From positions 5,952,479 through 5,962,478 of the forward strand of contig CAUJGJ010000313.1 in assembly GCA_963170055.1 (NCBI GenBank): a stretch of DNA of 10,000 nucleotides, written 5' to 3'. Shown piece after piece: positions 1 through 6,340 of the stretch (the stretch's first letter is position 1; every line of letters starts with the position of its first letter). The position numbers were made by a program, and so were the translations under genes. The notes below the pieces were generated by a model. That model ran no database searches, was not told the DNA's origin, and saw only the letters and a list, made by a program, of their open reading frames with translations. The stretch is from Halisarca cf. caerulea. Lineage: Eukaryota; Porifera; Demospongiae; Chondrillida; Halisarcidae.

Positions 1-300
1 TTGATGAAGCAAAGCGCATCTTTGCCGGTTCCAATGTTCAAATCACCACCCAAGGCCAGTGTCACCTGGGTGCCGCCTTAGGATCATCCACCTTTGTTGA
101 AAAATTTGTGTCTGACAAGGTAAAGAAATGGGTCGATGAAGATATTATATTGACTGATATAGCCCGTAGCCAACCACATGCAGCTTTTGCAGCTCTTCGC
201 CATAGTCTTATCAACAAATGGTCTTACCTTGCCAGAACAATTTCTAACATTGGTGATTTATTCACCCCACTTGAGGAAGCAATTCGTTTTCAACTGTTGC

Positions 301-360
301 CTGCAATTACTGGTAGGGATGCATTCAGTGATGCAATTACTGGTAGGGATGCATTCAGTG
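301..360 (+). repeat. 30 bp tandem duplication inside the RT fragment
   Basis: Two head-to-tail copies of a 30 bp unit (301-330 and 331-360) differ only at the first base. They repeat the codons for AITGRDAFSD in frame. The duplication sits exactly at the junction between retroelement sequence and the minisatellite that starts at 361. Confidence 0.95.
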
Positions 361-744
361 ACCACTCCTACCCTCCCTGTACACCAGACCACTCCTACCC
401 TCCCTGTACACCAGACCACTCCTACCCTCCCTGTACACCAGACCCCCCTACCCTCCCTGTACACCAGACCCCCCACCCTCCCTGTACACCAGACCACCCC
501 TATCCTCCCTGTACACCAGACCCCCCTACCCTCCCTGTACACCAGACCCCCCACCCTCCCTGTACACCAGGCCTCCCCTACCCTCCCTGTACACCAGACC
601 CCCCACCCTCCCTGTACACCAGACCCCCCCTACCCTCCCTGTACACCAGACCCCCCTTACCCTCCCTGTACACCAGACCCCCCACCCTCCCTGTACACCA
701 GACCACCCACCCTCCCTGTACACCAGACCACTCCTACCCTCCCT
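361..744 (+). repeat. Minisatellite, 25-27 bp unit, 14 full copies plus a partial one
   Basis: The constant core is ccctccctgtacaccag, preceded by a variable accactccta-like segment. Units start at 361, 388, 415, 442, 468, 493, 520, 546, 571, 598, 623, 650, 677 and 702, with a broken copy from 727. Unit lengths of 25, 26 and 27 bp shift the reading frame, yet all three plus frames stay open because no unit contains a stop. The plus strand is strongly C-rich and the minus strand G-rich. The long proline-rich ORFs here are repeat translations, not genes. Confidence 0.97.
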
Positions 745-746
745 GA

Positions 747-1090
747 GCTTAGCAGTAGATTTCGATATTGACTGTGTTTCACGTCAGGATATTATCTTTA
801 TGGTGTAATTAAATATCATTGTTATGTCATGATTCAATGTGCAAAGATGTTTGATCTACCCTCTCACTGCTCTGATCTACATTCATCTACGGTCTAAGAT
901 GTCACCAGAGCATCCATGCATCAGCCAACACTACCCATGTCACTGCACTGGAGGTTGCAGATAGCCGGTGTGGGTGGACCACCTTGTAGGCTGTGGTTGG
1001 TTGTAGTGGCATTAATGTGCAATTGTAGAGTGCTTACATTGTATGCATAGTATGGCCAGATTGTGAAGTGCCATGGCCAGCTGCAGCTAA
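747..1090. other. Intergenic stretch with no recognisable feature
   Basis: No convincing exon, RNA gene or repeat was seen. The minus-strand 63-codon open frame at 921-1112 has no recognisable composition or splice context and I treat it as chance. Confidence 0.5.
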
Positions 1091-1096
1091 GACTGC

Positions 1097-1262
1097 TGTG
1101 ACGTTTGTCCACCCAGATGGACTACTGTGACGTATATATGAGAATCCGTCGCTAGGAGATGACTGTCGCTATGCAACGAGTTCTAGTCACGTGCGAGGTC
1201 AACGAACATCAACGTCATACACAGCATAGCTTCGCATAAAAGCTGGCGTCCCGCGCTCGTCG
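1097..1262 (+). promoter_or_regulatory. Candidate promoter: CRE half-sites, E-box, TATA-like box in a CpG-enriched patch
   Basis: TGACGT occurs at 1099-1104 and 1128-1133, and its complement ACGTCA at 1212-1217; these are CREB/ATF half-sites. A CACGTG E-box lies at 1188-1193, and a TATA-like cataaaag at 1235-1242. Between about 1130 and 1340 I count roughly 21 CpG dinucleotides, far denser than in the flanks. A start site about 25-30 bases after the TATA-like box would fall near 1262-1270. The motifs are directly visible; promoter function is inference. Confidence 0.35.
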
Positions 1263-1450
1263 GGTAGCTTTGCAAATTTATTCTGAGCATGTGCGCTTAC
1301 CGGACGGTCTGGAAGGGAAGCCGACGGGACTCGGTAGATGTTCTCCCCAATCTGCCGGCAGGCAGAAGGAGGTTAGTTTGCCTTGCTGGGCGTGCACAGT
1401 GATTCGTACTTACTGCAAGCATTACTTCAAGTGTAGCCAGTACATATTTT

Positions 1451-1513
1451 TATATGTTCTTTAGTTACTGAGAGTGCGAATTTATACGTTCTTTAGTCAC
1501 AAGTTACCGAGAG
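1451..1513 (+). repeat. Imperfect direct repeat around ttctttagt
   Basis: The segment at 1451-1474 and that at 1483-1513 share tata(t/c)gttctttagt followed by a ttac(t/c)gagag block. The second copy carries a short insertion. It lies between the promoter candidate and the candidate exon at 1527. Confidence 0.6.
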
Positions 1514-1526
1514 AAGTATCTTGCAG

Positions 1527-1542
1527 ATGTGGAATACGCATG
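1527..1542 (+). other. Candidate short first coding exon ending at a strong splice donor
   Basis: After ttgcag at 1521-1526 an ATG opens at 1527. Five codons (M-W-N-T-H) plus one base lead to a consensus donor, catg|gtgagt, with the GT at 1543-1544. The ttgcag could be an acceptor joining a 5' untranslated exon from the upstream promoter candidate, although the pyrimidine tract is weak. No matching downstream acceptor and exon could be chosen with confidence, so the gene it would start is unknown. Confidence 0.22.
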
Positions 1543-1660
1543 GTGAGTTTTAATGTAGGCCTATAGTATCTATCCCCTGCTGCTCTATCGCTATAGCTGT
1601 ATTTGAATGTACTTGCATTTCTATCTTGACATCCTTTATAGTTATCGGCGGATACAGCGA

Positions 1661-1734
1661 CGGATGCGGTGTCATGAGATGTGGTGTGTGTGTGGACGGA
1701 TGCGGTGTCATGAGATGTGGTGTGTGTGTGTGGA
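1661..1734 (+). repeat. Tandem duplication of a 36-38 bp unit with a TG tract
   Basis: Unit one is 1661-1696 and unit two 1697-1734. They are the same sequence except that the second has two more bases in its (tg)n part. The surrounding stretch 1735-1928 is T/G-rich and intron-like, with gt-type donor strings such as aag|gtgagg near 1757, but I see no reliable exon in it. Confidence 0.93.
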
Positions 1735-1928
1735 CGTATCTCCAGCAGGGACTAAGGTGAGGGCCTGTTACTGAAGTGAGTGTCTTGCTTTTTGATTGAT
1801 TAGATATTGTCCATCTGTTTTGTGTGGTTGTGTGCGGTTTTGTGTTAAGTGGTTTTGTATTGTTTTGTGGGTTTATTTGCTTTTTCAACGTTGGGAAAAT
1901 ATATTGCTTATAATATATAAGCTGCATT

Positions 1929-2181
1929 GTCAAGATAGACATGTTTGTCTCCAGCAAGGCGGCATGGCAGTTCCTAAGATAAGTGAGAATTCAGAAGAAA
2001 TAGAACAACTGCATGTATCCATATAATAATATATGTCAAGATGGACGAATATACTAGAGTTCTCCTATTATTACAAAGTCTTTTGCCATTCTCTTATCAA
2101 ACTTTGCTGCTGTGCATTGCTCCAGGGGGGTATCACCCTTCCTTCACATCCACTTCCACGTCTGTTAGATCTGTCAAGACT
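1929..2181. repeat. 253 bp direct duplication, copy A
   Basis: This segment is identical base for base to 2893-3145, at a distance of 964 bases. Read on the minus strand it holds the start of the ~141 bp repeat array, an intron-like pyrimidine tract, an acceptor (cttatcttag|) and the first 45 bases of the exon seen intact in copy B. In this copy the exon breaks off at 1929 and runs into unrelated A/T-rich sequence. Confidence 0.96.
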
Positions 2182-2410
2182 GTCTGCTGAGTGTGGTAGA
2201 GTTCTCCTTCTATTATTGCAAAGTCTTTTGACCTTATTATGGAACTTTTGCTGCTGTGCATTGCTCCAGGGGGTGTCACCCTTCCTTCAGATACATTTCC
2301 ACGTTTGTTAGATCTGTTAAGATTGACTGACGAGAATACTAGAGTTCTTCGATTATTGCAAAGTCTTTTGCCATTCTCTTATCTAACTTTGCTGCTGTGC
2401 GTTGCTCCAG
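2033..2410. repeat. ~141 bp tandem repeat array A, about three units
   Basis: The landmark tccag of each unit is at 2121, 2265 and 2406, giving spacings of 144 and 141. Each unit carries caaagtcttttgcc, ctttgctgctgtgcattgct, tccagggggt and cacgtctgttagatctgt. Plus-strand translations such as TLPSDTFPRLLDLLR recur unit by unit, but unit lengths vary out of frame (141-150), so conserved coding is unlikely. The array sits at the 3' edge of the minus-strand coding relic. Confidence 0.93.
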
Positions 2411-2937
2411 GAGGGAAACAATGCCACACCACCCACAGGCTTCTTCCTTGCCAGTGAAGTGGGTGTGTCATCCAAGAGTTCGTCCAGATCATCTGACAGT
2501 GATGTTTGTGCCTTTGGTGCATGATTTACCGCGGACAGGAGGTGGGCTCTTCTTATCTGGAACTTCATCAAATAAGTCACTCACATCATCCTTACCAGCT
2601 GCTTTGGTTGATGCCTTTGGTTTGGTGGACACAGCTGGGCCCTGCTTAGGTACTGCATTAACTTCCTGTTTGGGTTTCACTTCCTGTTTGGGTTTCACTT
2701 CCTGTTTGGGTTTCACTTCCTGTTTGGGCTTTACTTCCTGTTTGGGTTTAACTTCCCATTTGGGCTTCACTTCTGGTTCTTTCTAGTCACCTCCTCTTCC
2801 TCTTCCTTTCTTGGTTTACCGGCAACTGTGGGCGGAGTCTTCTTGACAGTGGATTTTGCCGGTTCACTGTTGAAGAGGTCATTCCTGTCTTGGTCAAGAT
2901 AGACATGTTTGTCTCCAGCAAGGCGGCATGGCAGTTC
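2383..2937 (-). pseudogene. FAM21/WASHC2-like acidic Leu-Phe repeat region, frame-broken
   Basis: Read right to left, an acceptor (cttatcttag|) opens an exon at 2937 beginning ELPCRLAGDKHVYLDQDR, followed by NDLFNSEPAKSTVKK, a Glu run, six Lys-Pro-Lys-Gln-Glu-Val hexapeptides, DDVSDLFDEVPDKK, then SDDLDELLDDTP and KKPVGGVALFP. Acidic D-x-L-F clusters alternating with Lys/Pro and a K-P-x-G-G-V-x-L-F block resemble the long disordered tail of FAM21/WASHC2, the WASH-complex subunit that binds retromer and capping protein on endosomes. The frame breaks near 2787 (one base) and again near 2493-2529, where a 37-base gtaaat...cag stretch could instead be a tiny intron that restores the frame. The frame ends in the flanking repeat as SNAQQQS and TAG at 2383-2385. 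Family assignment is from motif style only; another disordered endocytic protein is possible. Confidence 0.4.
2661..2768 (-). repeat. 18 bp coding minisatellite (hexapeptide repeat), six units
   Basis: Units start at 2661, 2679, 2697, 2715, 2733 and 2751, with a decayed one from 2769. On the minus strand each encodes a Lys-Pro-Lys-(Gln/Trp)-Glu-Val hexapeptide. The unit stays at a multiple of three, unlike the other minisatellites in the window, which supports a history as coding sequence. The edge units are the most diverged. Confidence 0.95.
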
Positions 2938-3145
2938 CTAAGATAAGTGAGAATTCAGAAGAAATAGAACAACTGCATGTATCCATATAATAATATATGT
3001 CAAGATGGACGAATATACTAGAGTTCTCCTATTATTACAAAGTCTTTTGCCATTCTCTTATCAAACTTTGCTGCTGTGCATTGCTCCAGGGGGGTATCAC
3101 CCTTCCTTCACATCCACTTCCACGTCTGTTAGATCTGTCAAGACT
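2893..3145. repeat. 253 bp direct duplication, copy B
   Basis: Identical to 1929-2181. Here the segment is joined to the continuing exon on its left side (2892 downward on the minus strand), so this looks like the parental arrangement and copy A the derived one. After 3145 the two loci diverge although both continue as the same ~141 bp repeat. Confidence 0.96.
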
Positions 3146-3606
3146 ATCTGCCGAGTATGGTAGAGTTGACGTTCTCATTCTATTATTTCAAAGTCGTTTG
3201 CCCTTCTTATGGAACTTTTGCTGCTGTATGTTGCTCCAGGGGGTATCATCCTTCCTTCAGATGGCATTTCCACGTCTGTTAGATCTGTCAAGATATATCT
3301 GCCGAGTGTAGTAGAGTTCTCCTATTATTTCATAGTCTTTTGTCCTTAGCAAACTTTGCTGCTCTTTGTTGCTCCAGGGGGGCATCGCCCTTCCTTCAGA
3401 TGCAGTTCCACATCTTTTAGATCTGTAAAGACTATCTGATGAGAATACTAGATTTCTCCTATTATTTCAAAGTCTTTTGCCATTATGGAGCTTTTGCTGC
3501 TGTGCATTGTATTGCCCTTCCTTCAGATACAGTTCTCCTATTATTTGAAAGTCTTTTGCCATTCTCTTATCAAACTTTGCTTCTGTGCGTTGCTTCAGGG
3601 GGTGCA
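2997..3606. repeat. ~141 bp tandem repeat array B, about 4.5 units with indels
   Basis: Landmark tccag/ttcag positions are 3085, 3235, 3373 and 3594, with one further unit near 3500 that lost the tccag segment (ctgctgtgcattg joins directly to cccttccttcag). Spacings of 150 and 138 show frequent small indels. The array lies between two minus-strand exon candidates and is therefore probably intronic. Confidence 0.92.
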
Positions 3607-3620
3607 GCAATCACCCATAC

Positions 3621-3753
3621 CACTGCTCTGGATGGCAGCCTTGATGGCAGTTGGGGTCTCTGTGAGATGGCTAAAGAGAGCCTCATCTGCCATGCACAGG
3701 GCAACCACATCCCTGTGGTCCACCCTACAGCCTGTTCGCATTGTTCGGAGAAC
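3621..3753 (-). CDS. Minus-strand exon candidate, unknown protein (VLRTMRTGCRV...)
   Basis: The 133-base exon is bounded by a good acceptor (gtatccactttcag|gttctc) and a donor (cagtg|gtatgg). The frame starting at the first base is open for 44 codons, begins VLRTMRTGCRVDHRDVVALC and continues MADEALFSHLTETPTAIKAA, a soluble, charged, helix-like sequence. It joins in phase to the exon candidate at 3857-3921. A second frame is also open throughout but is rich in Trp, Cys and Pro and less protein-like. I do not recognise the family. It is upstream, on the same strand, of the FAM21-like relic; phase to that exon does not match without an indel or a further exon in the repeat array. Confidence 0.45.
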
Positions 3754-3856
3754 CTGAAAGTGGATACAATAATATACATAACATAGCAATCAGTATAATA
3801 TTGCAACAACATACAAGTGTATTGAACAATAATAAGTATACGTCAATTCGTCATAC

Positions 3857-3921
3857 CATTTCAACAGCATGCGCATAGCGGTACAGCCCTCGAGCTCAGG
3901 ATTGCTCTCCTGTTCGATGTC
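3857..3921 (-). CDS. Minus-strand exon candidate, 65 bases, one base short of 22 codons
   Basis: The acceptor is ttatattcaaag|gacatc and the donor gaaatg|gtatga. The exon begins in phase as DIEQESNPELEG and ends in another frame as YRYAHAVEM, which joins in phase to VLRTMRTG of the next exon. A single missing base at the GGC-TG junction (about 3884-3886) would give exactly 22 codons with phase 0 at both ends. So this is either a frameshifted relic or an assembly indel. Product unknown. Confidence 0.42.
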
Positions 3922-3982
3922 CTTTGAATATAAAGATTCAATGACATGTGGTCTCTGGAAATGTGTGCATGTACATACTTAC

Positions 3983-4073
3983 CGGAACCCATTGTCCATG
4001 GCCAGCTCCACTTTTTCTTGTCATTGAGGCATCTGGATTCAAGGAGCACAGTCCATATTGGACTGAGATGGCA
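3983..4073 (-). CDS. Minus-strand exon candidate ending at consensus donor ccg|gtaagt
   Basis: The donor (gttccg|gtaagtatg) is among the best in the window. Two acceptors are possible, at 4073 (ttcataccag|) or 4062 (catctcag|). The frame in phase with the next exon is open: NPDASMTRKSGAGHGQWVP. Another frame of the last third reads KVELAMDNGFR, also protein-like, so a frameshift at the five-A run cannot be excluded. Product unknown. Confidence 0.35.
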
Positions 4074-4105
4074 CTGGTATGAAAACACTCACTTTAATTC
4101 CATAA

Positions 4106-4206
4106 CATATGCTACAAAATTTAATGAGCACATGACAATTGCTACACAAGGAAAGGTAGTGGTCACTACATAAGGACACACATTAATATTGTTATTGATG
4201 CATACC
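4106..4206. repeat. Diverged dispersed repeat, related to 7219-7301
   Basis: The two segments align along their length at roughly three-quarters identity by eye with several small gaps; shared blocks are atatgctac, acatgaca, tggtcact and ggacacacatt, ending in catacc. In both places the catacc end is the complement of a splice donor ggtatg on the minus strand, so the segments occupy the 5' ends of two putative introns. Confidence 0.6.
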
Positions 4207-4270
4207 ATTTTCAAAAACGCTGCTCCTTGAAATTTTCTTGAGTTTTCCAACGTTCTTGATTTCCCAAATA
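4206..4270 (-). CDS. Weak minus-strand exon candidate (GKLKKISRSSVFEN)
   Basis: The donor is gaaaatg|gtatgc. The preceding frame reads NVGKLKKISRSSVFEN and would join in phase to the next exon if the acceptor at 4062 is used. A second frame (SRKFQGAAFLKM) is also open. The right boundary is not fixed, because no clear acceptor was found. Product unknown. Confidence 0.22.
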
Positions 4271-4341
4271 AATATGTGAGCATCAATTATACTCCGTAGC
4301 ATTTCAAAAAACACAGCAACAAAACAGTATGCAATTATTGC

Positions 4342-4362
4342 ATGTCATTAAGTGCATGACAT
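4342..4362. other. Short hairpin atgtcat / atgacat
   Basis: Seven-base inverted repeat, 4342-4348 and 4356-4362, with a seven-base loop. It lies just before the 32 bp tandem repeat. No function is evident. Confidence 0.5.
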
Positions 4363-4370
4363 ACTATTCT

Positions 4371-4465
4371 GAAGATCTGCATAGGAGATGTGTTGTATTG
4401 GGAAGATACTGCATAGGAGGTGTGTTGTATTGGGAAGATACTGCATAGGAGGTGTGTTGTATTGG
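4371..4465 (+). repeat. 32 bp tandem repeat, three units
   Basis: Units start at 4371 (31 bp, slightly diverged), 4402 and 4434. The sequence is gaagatactgcatagg followed by aggtgtgttgtattgg. A single extra copy lies at 6065-6102. Confidence 0.95.
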
Positions 4466-4526
4466 CAAATTGTTGCTGTTCCAATATTCAATTTCCGGAG
4501 TGTCTTCTTCAGGTGGCCCAACTCAC

Positions 4527-4600
4527 CTGGTGCATTTGTATTTGTTCTTGCAGTTTAGTGCTCCACTGTTGAAGCTCTTGATCATTGGCAGATCAGACTG
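4527..4600 (-). CDS. Minus-strand coiled-coil exon candidate
   Basis: The donor caccag|gtgagttgg is strong; acceptors at 4600 or 4597 lie in aacagttcag|cag|. The last two-thirds reads NDQELQQWSTKLQEQIQMHQ, with the Leu/Ile/Trp spacing and Gln/Glu richness of a coiled coil. The first bases read QSDLP in a different frame; one base missing in the CC at about 4586 would join the two. Product unknown. It falls in line with the neighbouring minus-strand exon candidates. Confidence 0.42.
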
Positions 4601-4670
4601 CTGAACTGTTAAATAACAATTGAAGTAAAGAAACACTTTTTGGTCTACAATCGATAAAGGGTTTATATAC

Positions 4671-4772
4671 CATGTGTAGTTGAACTTCGGCAACTTCCAT
4701 ATCTGTTGGATCTGCCCCTGTTGTTGGCTTCCCCAGTGAACAAGACCTTGTTGATGATGCTCAATCCTTCAA
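4671..4772 (-). CDS. Minus-strand exon candidate (EGLSIINKVLFTGEANN...)
   Basis: A strong acceptor (gctttcttgttatag|ttgaag) and a donor (acacatg|gtatat) bound 102 bases. The first half reads EGLSIINKVLFTGEANNR and the second half, in another frame, ADPTDMEVAEVQLHM. The switch lies at the GGGG run near 4715, where one base too many (or two too few) would account for it. A plus-strand frame over the same bases (PSEQDLVDDAQSFNYNKK) is also open, so strand is not certain. Product unknown. Confidence 0.35.
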
Positions 4773-4916
4773 CTATAACAAGAAAGCATAATGGAGGACA
4801 GGGTTGTCAGCTTCTGACAAGTTGCAGCAGTTAGTTTCGAGGAAAAGTACAGTTTTGACCTTGTCAGTCCTGCCCTCCTTGTTCAGCAAATAAAGGACTT
4901 CCTTTTTGTCCTTGGC
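4773..4916 (-). CDS. Minus-strand open stretch, 47 codons (KEVLYLLNKEGRTDKVKTVL...)
   Basis: The stretch is open from just after a TAA (forward 4917-4919) to a TAG at 4773-4775. It reads KDKKEVLYLLNKEGRTDKVK then TVLFLETNCCNLSEADNPVL. The composition, with amphipathic hydrophobic and Lys/Asp/Glu alternation, is typical of a folded soluble protein and unlike chance translation nearby. Its TAG is also the tail of the acceptor for 4671-4772, so the true exon end is unclear. It faintly recalls the pattern DKxRxxLxY...LSExD of Sec1/Munc18 proteins, but I would not name it on that basis. Confidence 0.35.
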   Translation of the reverse strand, partial: AKDKKEVLYLLNKEGRTDKVKTVLFLETNCCNLSEADNPVLHYAFLL

Positions 4917-5024
4917 TTAATTTTTCGGAGTTCAATCAACATTATTTGTAGCTGCATATATTATCTACATGGGGGGGAAACGGTCCAGTCACTTGCTGTA
5001 GGCAGTGGCTAGAGGACCTGTGAG

Positions 5025-5054
5025 TTGATACCTCTCACAAGTAGAAAACGAGTT
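5025..5054. repeat. 30 bp dispersed repeat, partner at 7518-7547
   Basis: Matches 7518-7547 at 28 of 30 bases (ttgatacctc(t/c)cacaag then tagaaaa(c/t)gagtt). On the minus strand both read NSFSTC(E/G)RYQ. At the second site it lies inside an exon candidate; here it lies outside one. Confidence 0.85.
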
Positions 5055-5057
5055 AGA

Positions 5058-5107
5058 ATTAATATTAATATTCTATAATTGGATTAATATTAATATTCTA
5101 TAATTAA
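5058..5107 (+). repeat. Two 25 bp A/T-rich tandem copies
   Basis: The unit attaatattaatattctata plus a short tail occurs at 5058-5082 and 5083-5107. It directly abuts the left end of the foldback element that starts near 5102. Confidence 0.93.
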
Positions 5108-5283
5108 TCCACTTCTTACACTTCTTAATTATTGGGATGTGGTAATCCCCACATCCCAATGTAGCTCCCCTTCAGTGATGACGACTAGTGCAGATGAACT
5201 CATAATGAGTGATGGTACCAGTCTAGACTGGACTGCATGAGTCTGAGAAGGGGAACTGATATCTTCGTATTTATCTTAGTATA
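5102..5283. mobile_element. Foldback-type short dispersed element, copy 1
   Basis: The core 5119-5283 matches 6939-7103 over 165 bases with one mismatch (5202 a, 7022 g) and no gap; a further 16 bases to the left also match, separated by 20 bases present only in copy 2. Inside are a perfect 12-base stem (5131-5142 with 5149-5160, six-base loop), a 14-base perfect palindrome ccagtctagactgg (5218-5231), and an outer imperfect inverted pair agctccccttc / gaaggggaact. There is no ORF. It has no clear terminal inverted repeat or target duplication, so the class (MITE, foldback or SINE-like) is open. Recent copying is clear. Confidence 0.8.
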
Positions 5284-5382
5284 ATTAGTCAATGAATAAT
5301 AATTAATATAGACAGTGCTAAAGGTAGACTCAGCTAATATTGTATTTGGATTCAATTTAGCACTTTTCTGCTCCAGTGCTCT

Positions 5383-5965
5383 CTAATTCAGCCAGCATTG
5401 GCTCTCTATGACTATTGGTCGATGCAAAGTTGTCTTTTTAGCAGGCAGTGATTGCATTTGGTACGGACCACGTTTTGCTTTTCTAAAGCATATAGCTTGC
5501 ACTTTTTCGTTGGCTTTGTTCATCCACGATGATGGTACTTCTTTAGAAAGTGGTCCTACAGTGACTGGAAGGCAGAGAGACAATTTCTTCAAGATTCCGT
5601 CACTAGATTTCTTTGTAAATAACCGTGAATCAACATCGGACATCCGAACCTCATAAGATTTCCCCTCTAAATGTACTTCCTGAGTGTCTTCTTAGGCCCT
5701 TTCCCCAACTTTGAAGTGCACATATTATGGATATGTGGATGCAGTTATGTACACGCTTTGCTTTGGAGTGTATGTATTCACAAAGTTCACCTTCACGTCT
5801 GTAATCTTTAACAGCTTCAGCTGCTTTAGCAGGAGTATTTTGCCGGTGCGTGTGAGGGATAAGAGGTTTTCACCTCTTGCCCCCCCCCCCCCCCCCCCAA
5901 CACACACTAACGAACTCTTCCTTTGTGAAGCTGCAAAGCTTGGCGGATTCCCCTTTCAGTGGTTT
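5383..5965 (-). pseudogene. Broken minus-strand coding stretch, about 190 codons, unknown protein
   Basis: An acceptor (tgtgtttttacag|aaacc) opens at 5965 with KGESAKLCSFTKEEFVSV. The stretch then enters a G run (C run at 5880-5898 on the plus strand), after which the frame is shifted: GENLLSLTRTGKILLLKQLK, ITDVKVNFVNTYTPKQSVYI, a TAA (5725-5727), YVHFKVGERA, a second TAA, then EDTQEVHLEGKSYEVRMSDV and about 75 more codons to a TAG at 5383-5385. The two TAA codons are in the same frame as the text on both sides, which stays protein-like, so they look like secondary damage (each one step from CAA). The plus-strand frames over the same bases are probably shadows. I do not recognise the family. 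Confidence 0.4.
5880..5898 (+). repeat. Homopolymer C run, 19 bases
   Basis: Nineteen uninterrupted C. On the minus strand it is a G run able to form quadruplex structures. It separates two out-of-frame halves of the coding stretch at 5383-5965. Confidence 0.97.
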
Positions 5966-6064
5966 CTGTAAAAACACACCTCAATTGTCTGGTCCTCTGA
6001 GGAGGTTGCTTAGGTTTGGTTACTATATAATTAATCTATTATAATAGGTGTAGTTTTAATTCTA

Positions 6065-6102
6065 AAGATACTGCATAGGAGGTGTGTTGTATTGGCAAAT
6101 TG
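6065..6102 (+). repeat. Solo copy of the 32 bp tandem repeat unit
   Basis: Thirty-eight bases identical to 4435-4472, i.e. the last unit of the array at 4371-4465 plus its right flank caaattg. The match includes non-repeat flank, so the piece was copied from the array's right edge or both derive from one element end. Confidence 0.93.
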
Positions 6103-6184
6103 GACATACCACTAAATAGCTCTTCTTGTAAATGTTCCGAAATCTTTGACAATTAATGATGTTACATCTTCTTGGCCAATAATT

Positions 6185-6190
6185 TTTATT
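6185..6190 (-). terminator. Possible polyadenylation signal AATAAA (minus strand)
   Basis: The plus strand reads tttatt, about 150 bases downstream (on the minus strand) of the TAA that ends the exon candidate 6341-6443. In A/T-rich DNA such a hexamer is expected by chance, so it only gains weight from its position. Confidence 0.25.
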
Positions 6191-6340
6191 TTTTCTACTT
6201 ATTATATAATCATGGTTACTCTCTGGTAAAAAATCTCTAGTTTCATTAGTAAATCCACATCTAGTATTAATAATAATCTTTCGTAATGAATTTTTTTCGG
6301 GTGATAAAAAATAATTTTATACATATAATTACTTTCCAAT

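Larger units (their letters stand above)
3..746 (+). pseudogene. 3' fragment of a retroelement reverse-transcriptase ORF, running into a minisatellite
   Basis: The frame is open from the window edge (base 3) to a TGA at 744-746, so the 5' end lies outside. Only bases 3-360 look like protein of a known kind. They encode the segment C-terminal to the catalytic palm of an RT polyprotein common in sponge and cnidarian genomes. The conserved blocks are CHLGAALGSSTFVEKFVSDK, then SQPHAAFAALRHSLINKWSY, then LARTI and PLEEAIRFQLLPAITGR. In the family the text normally continues with a Leu/Pro-rich block ending in LGGL; here that block is missing and Pro-rich minisatellite translation follows, so this is a truncated, dead copy. 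The YxDD catalytic region is not in the window. A GTG at 108 could be called as a start but has no significance. The family match is from memory of the pattern; the exact retroelement clade is not determined. Confidence 0.72.
5966..6340. other. A/T-rich non-coding stretch
   Basis: Apart from the 38 bp solo repeat at 6065-6102 and a possible minus-strand polyadenylation signal at 6185-6190 the sequence is strongly A/T-rich with no convincing exon. It would serve as the 3' untranslated and intergenic part of the minus-strand exon candidates at 6341-6589. Confidence 0.5.

Noticed and set aside
361..744. CRISPR-like array
   Set aside because: The units are directly contiguous with no unique spacers, and the window is eukaryotic.
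108..771. Long Pro-rich ORFs (212 and 197 codons) as a secreted or structural protein
   Set aside because: Beyond base 360 they only translate a minisatellite with no stops in any plus frame, and unit length varies out of frame.
1270..1464. 64-codon plus-strand ORF downstream of the candidate promoter
   Set aside because: No ATG near its start, no recognisable composition or splice context; likely chance in a G/C-richer patch.
2033..2457. Plus-strand repeat protein with ~45-residue Leu-rich units
   Set aside because: Unit spacings (144, 141, 150, 138) and internal deletions are not held to the same frame, and the neighbouring coding evidence is on the minus strand.
5119..5283. Hammerhead or other self-cleaving ribozyme in the foldback element
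   Set aside because: Inverted arms are present, but I could not find the ctgatga and gaaa cores in the right order on either strand.
5383..5727. Altered genetic code with TAA read as Gln
   Set aside because: The two stops would read naturally as Gln, but other exon candidates use TAA/TAG/TGA as ends and the stretch is also frame-broken; decay or sequence error is simpler.
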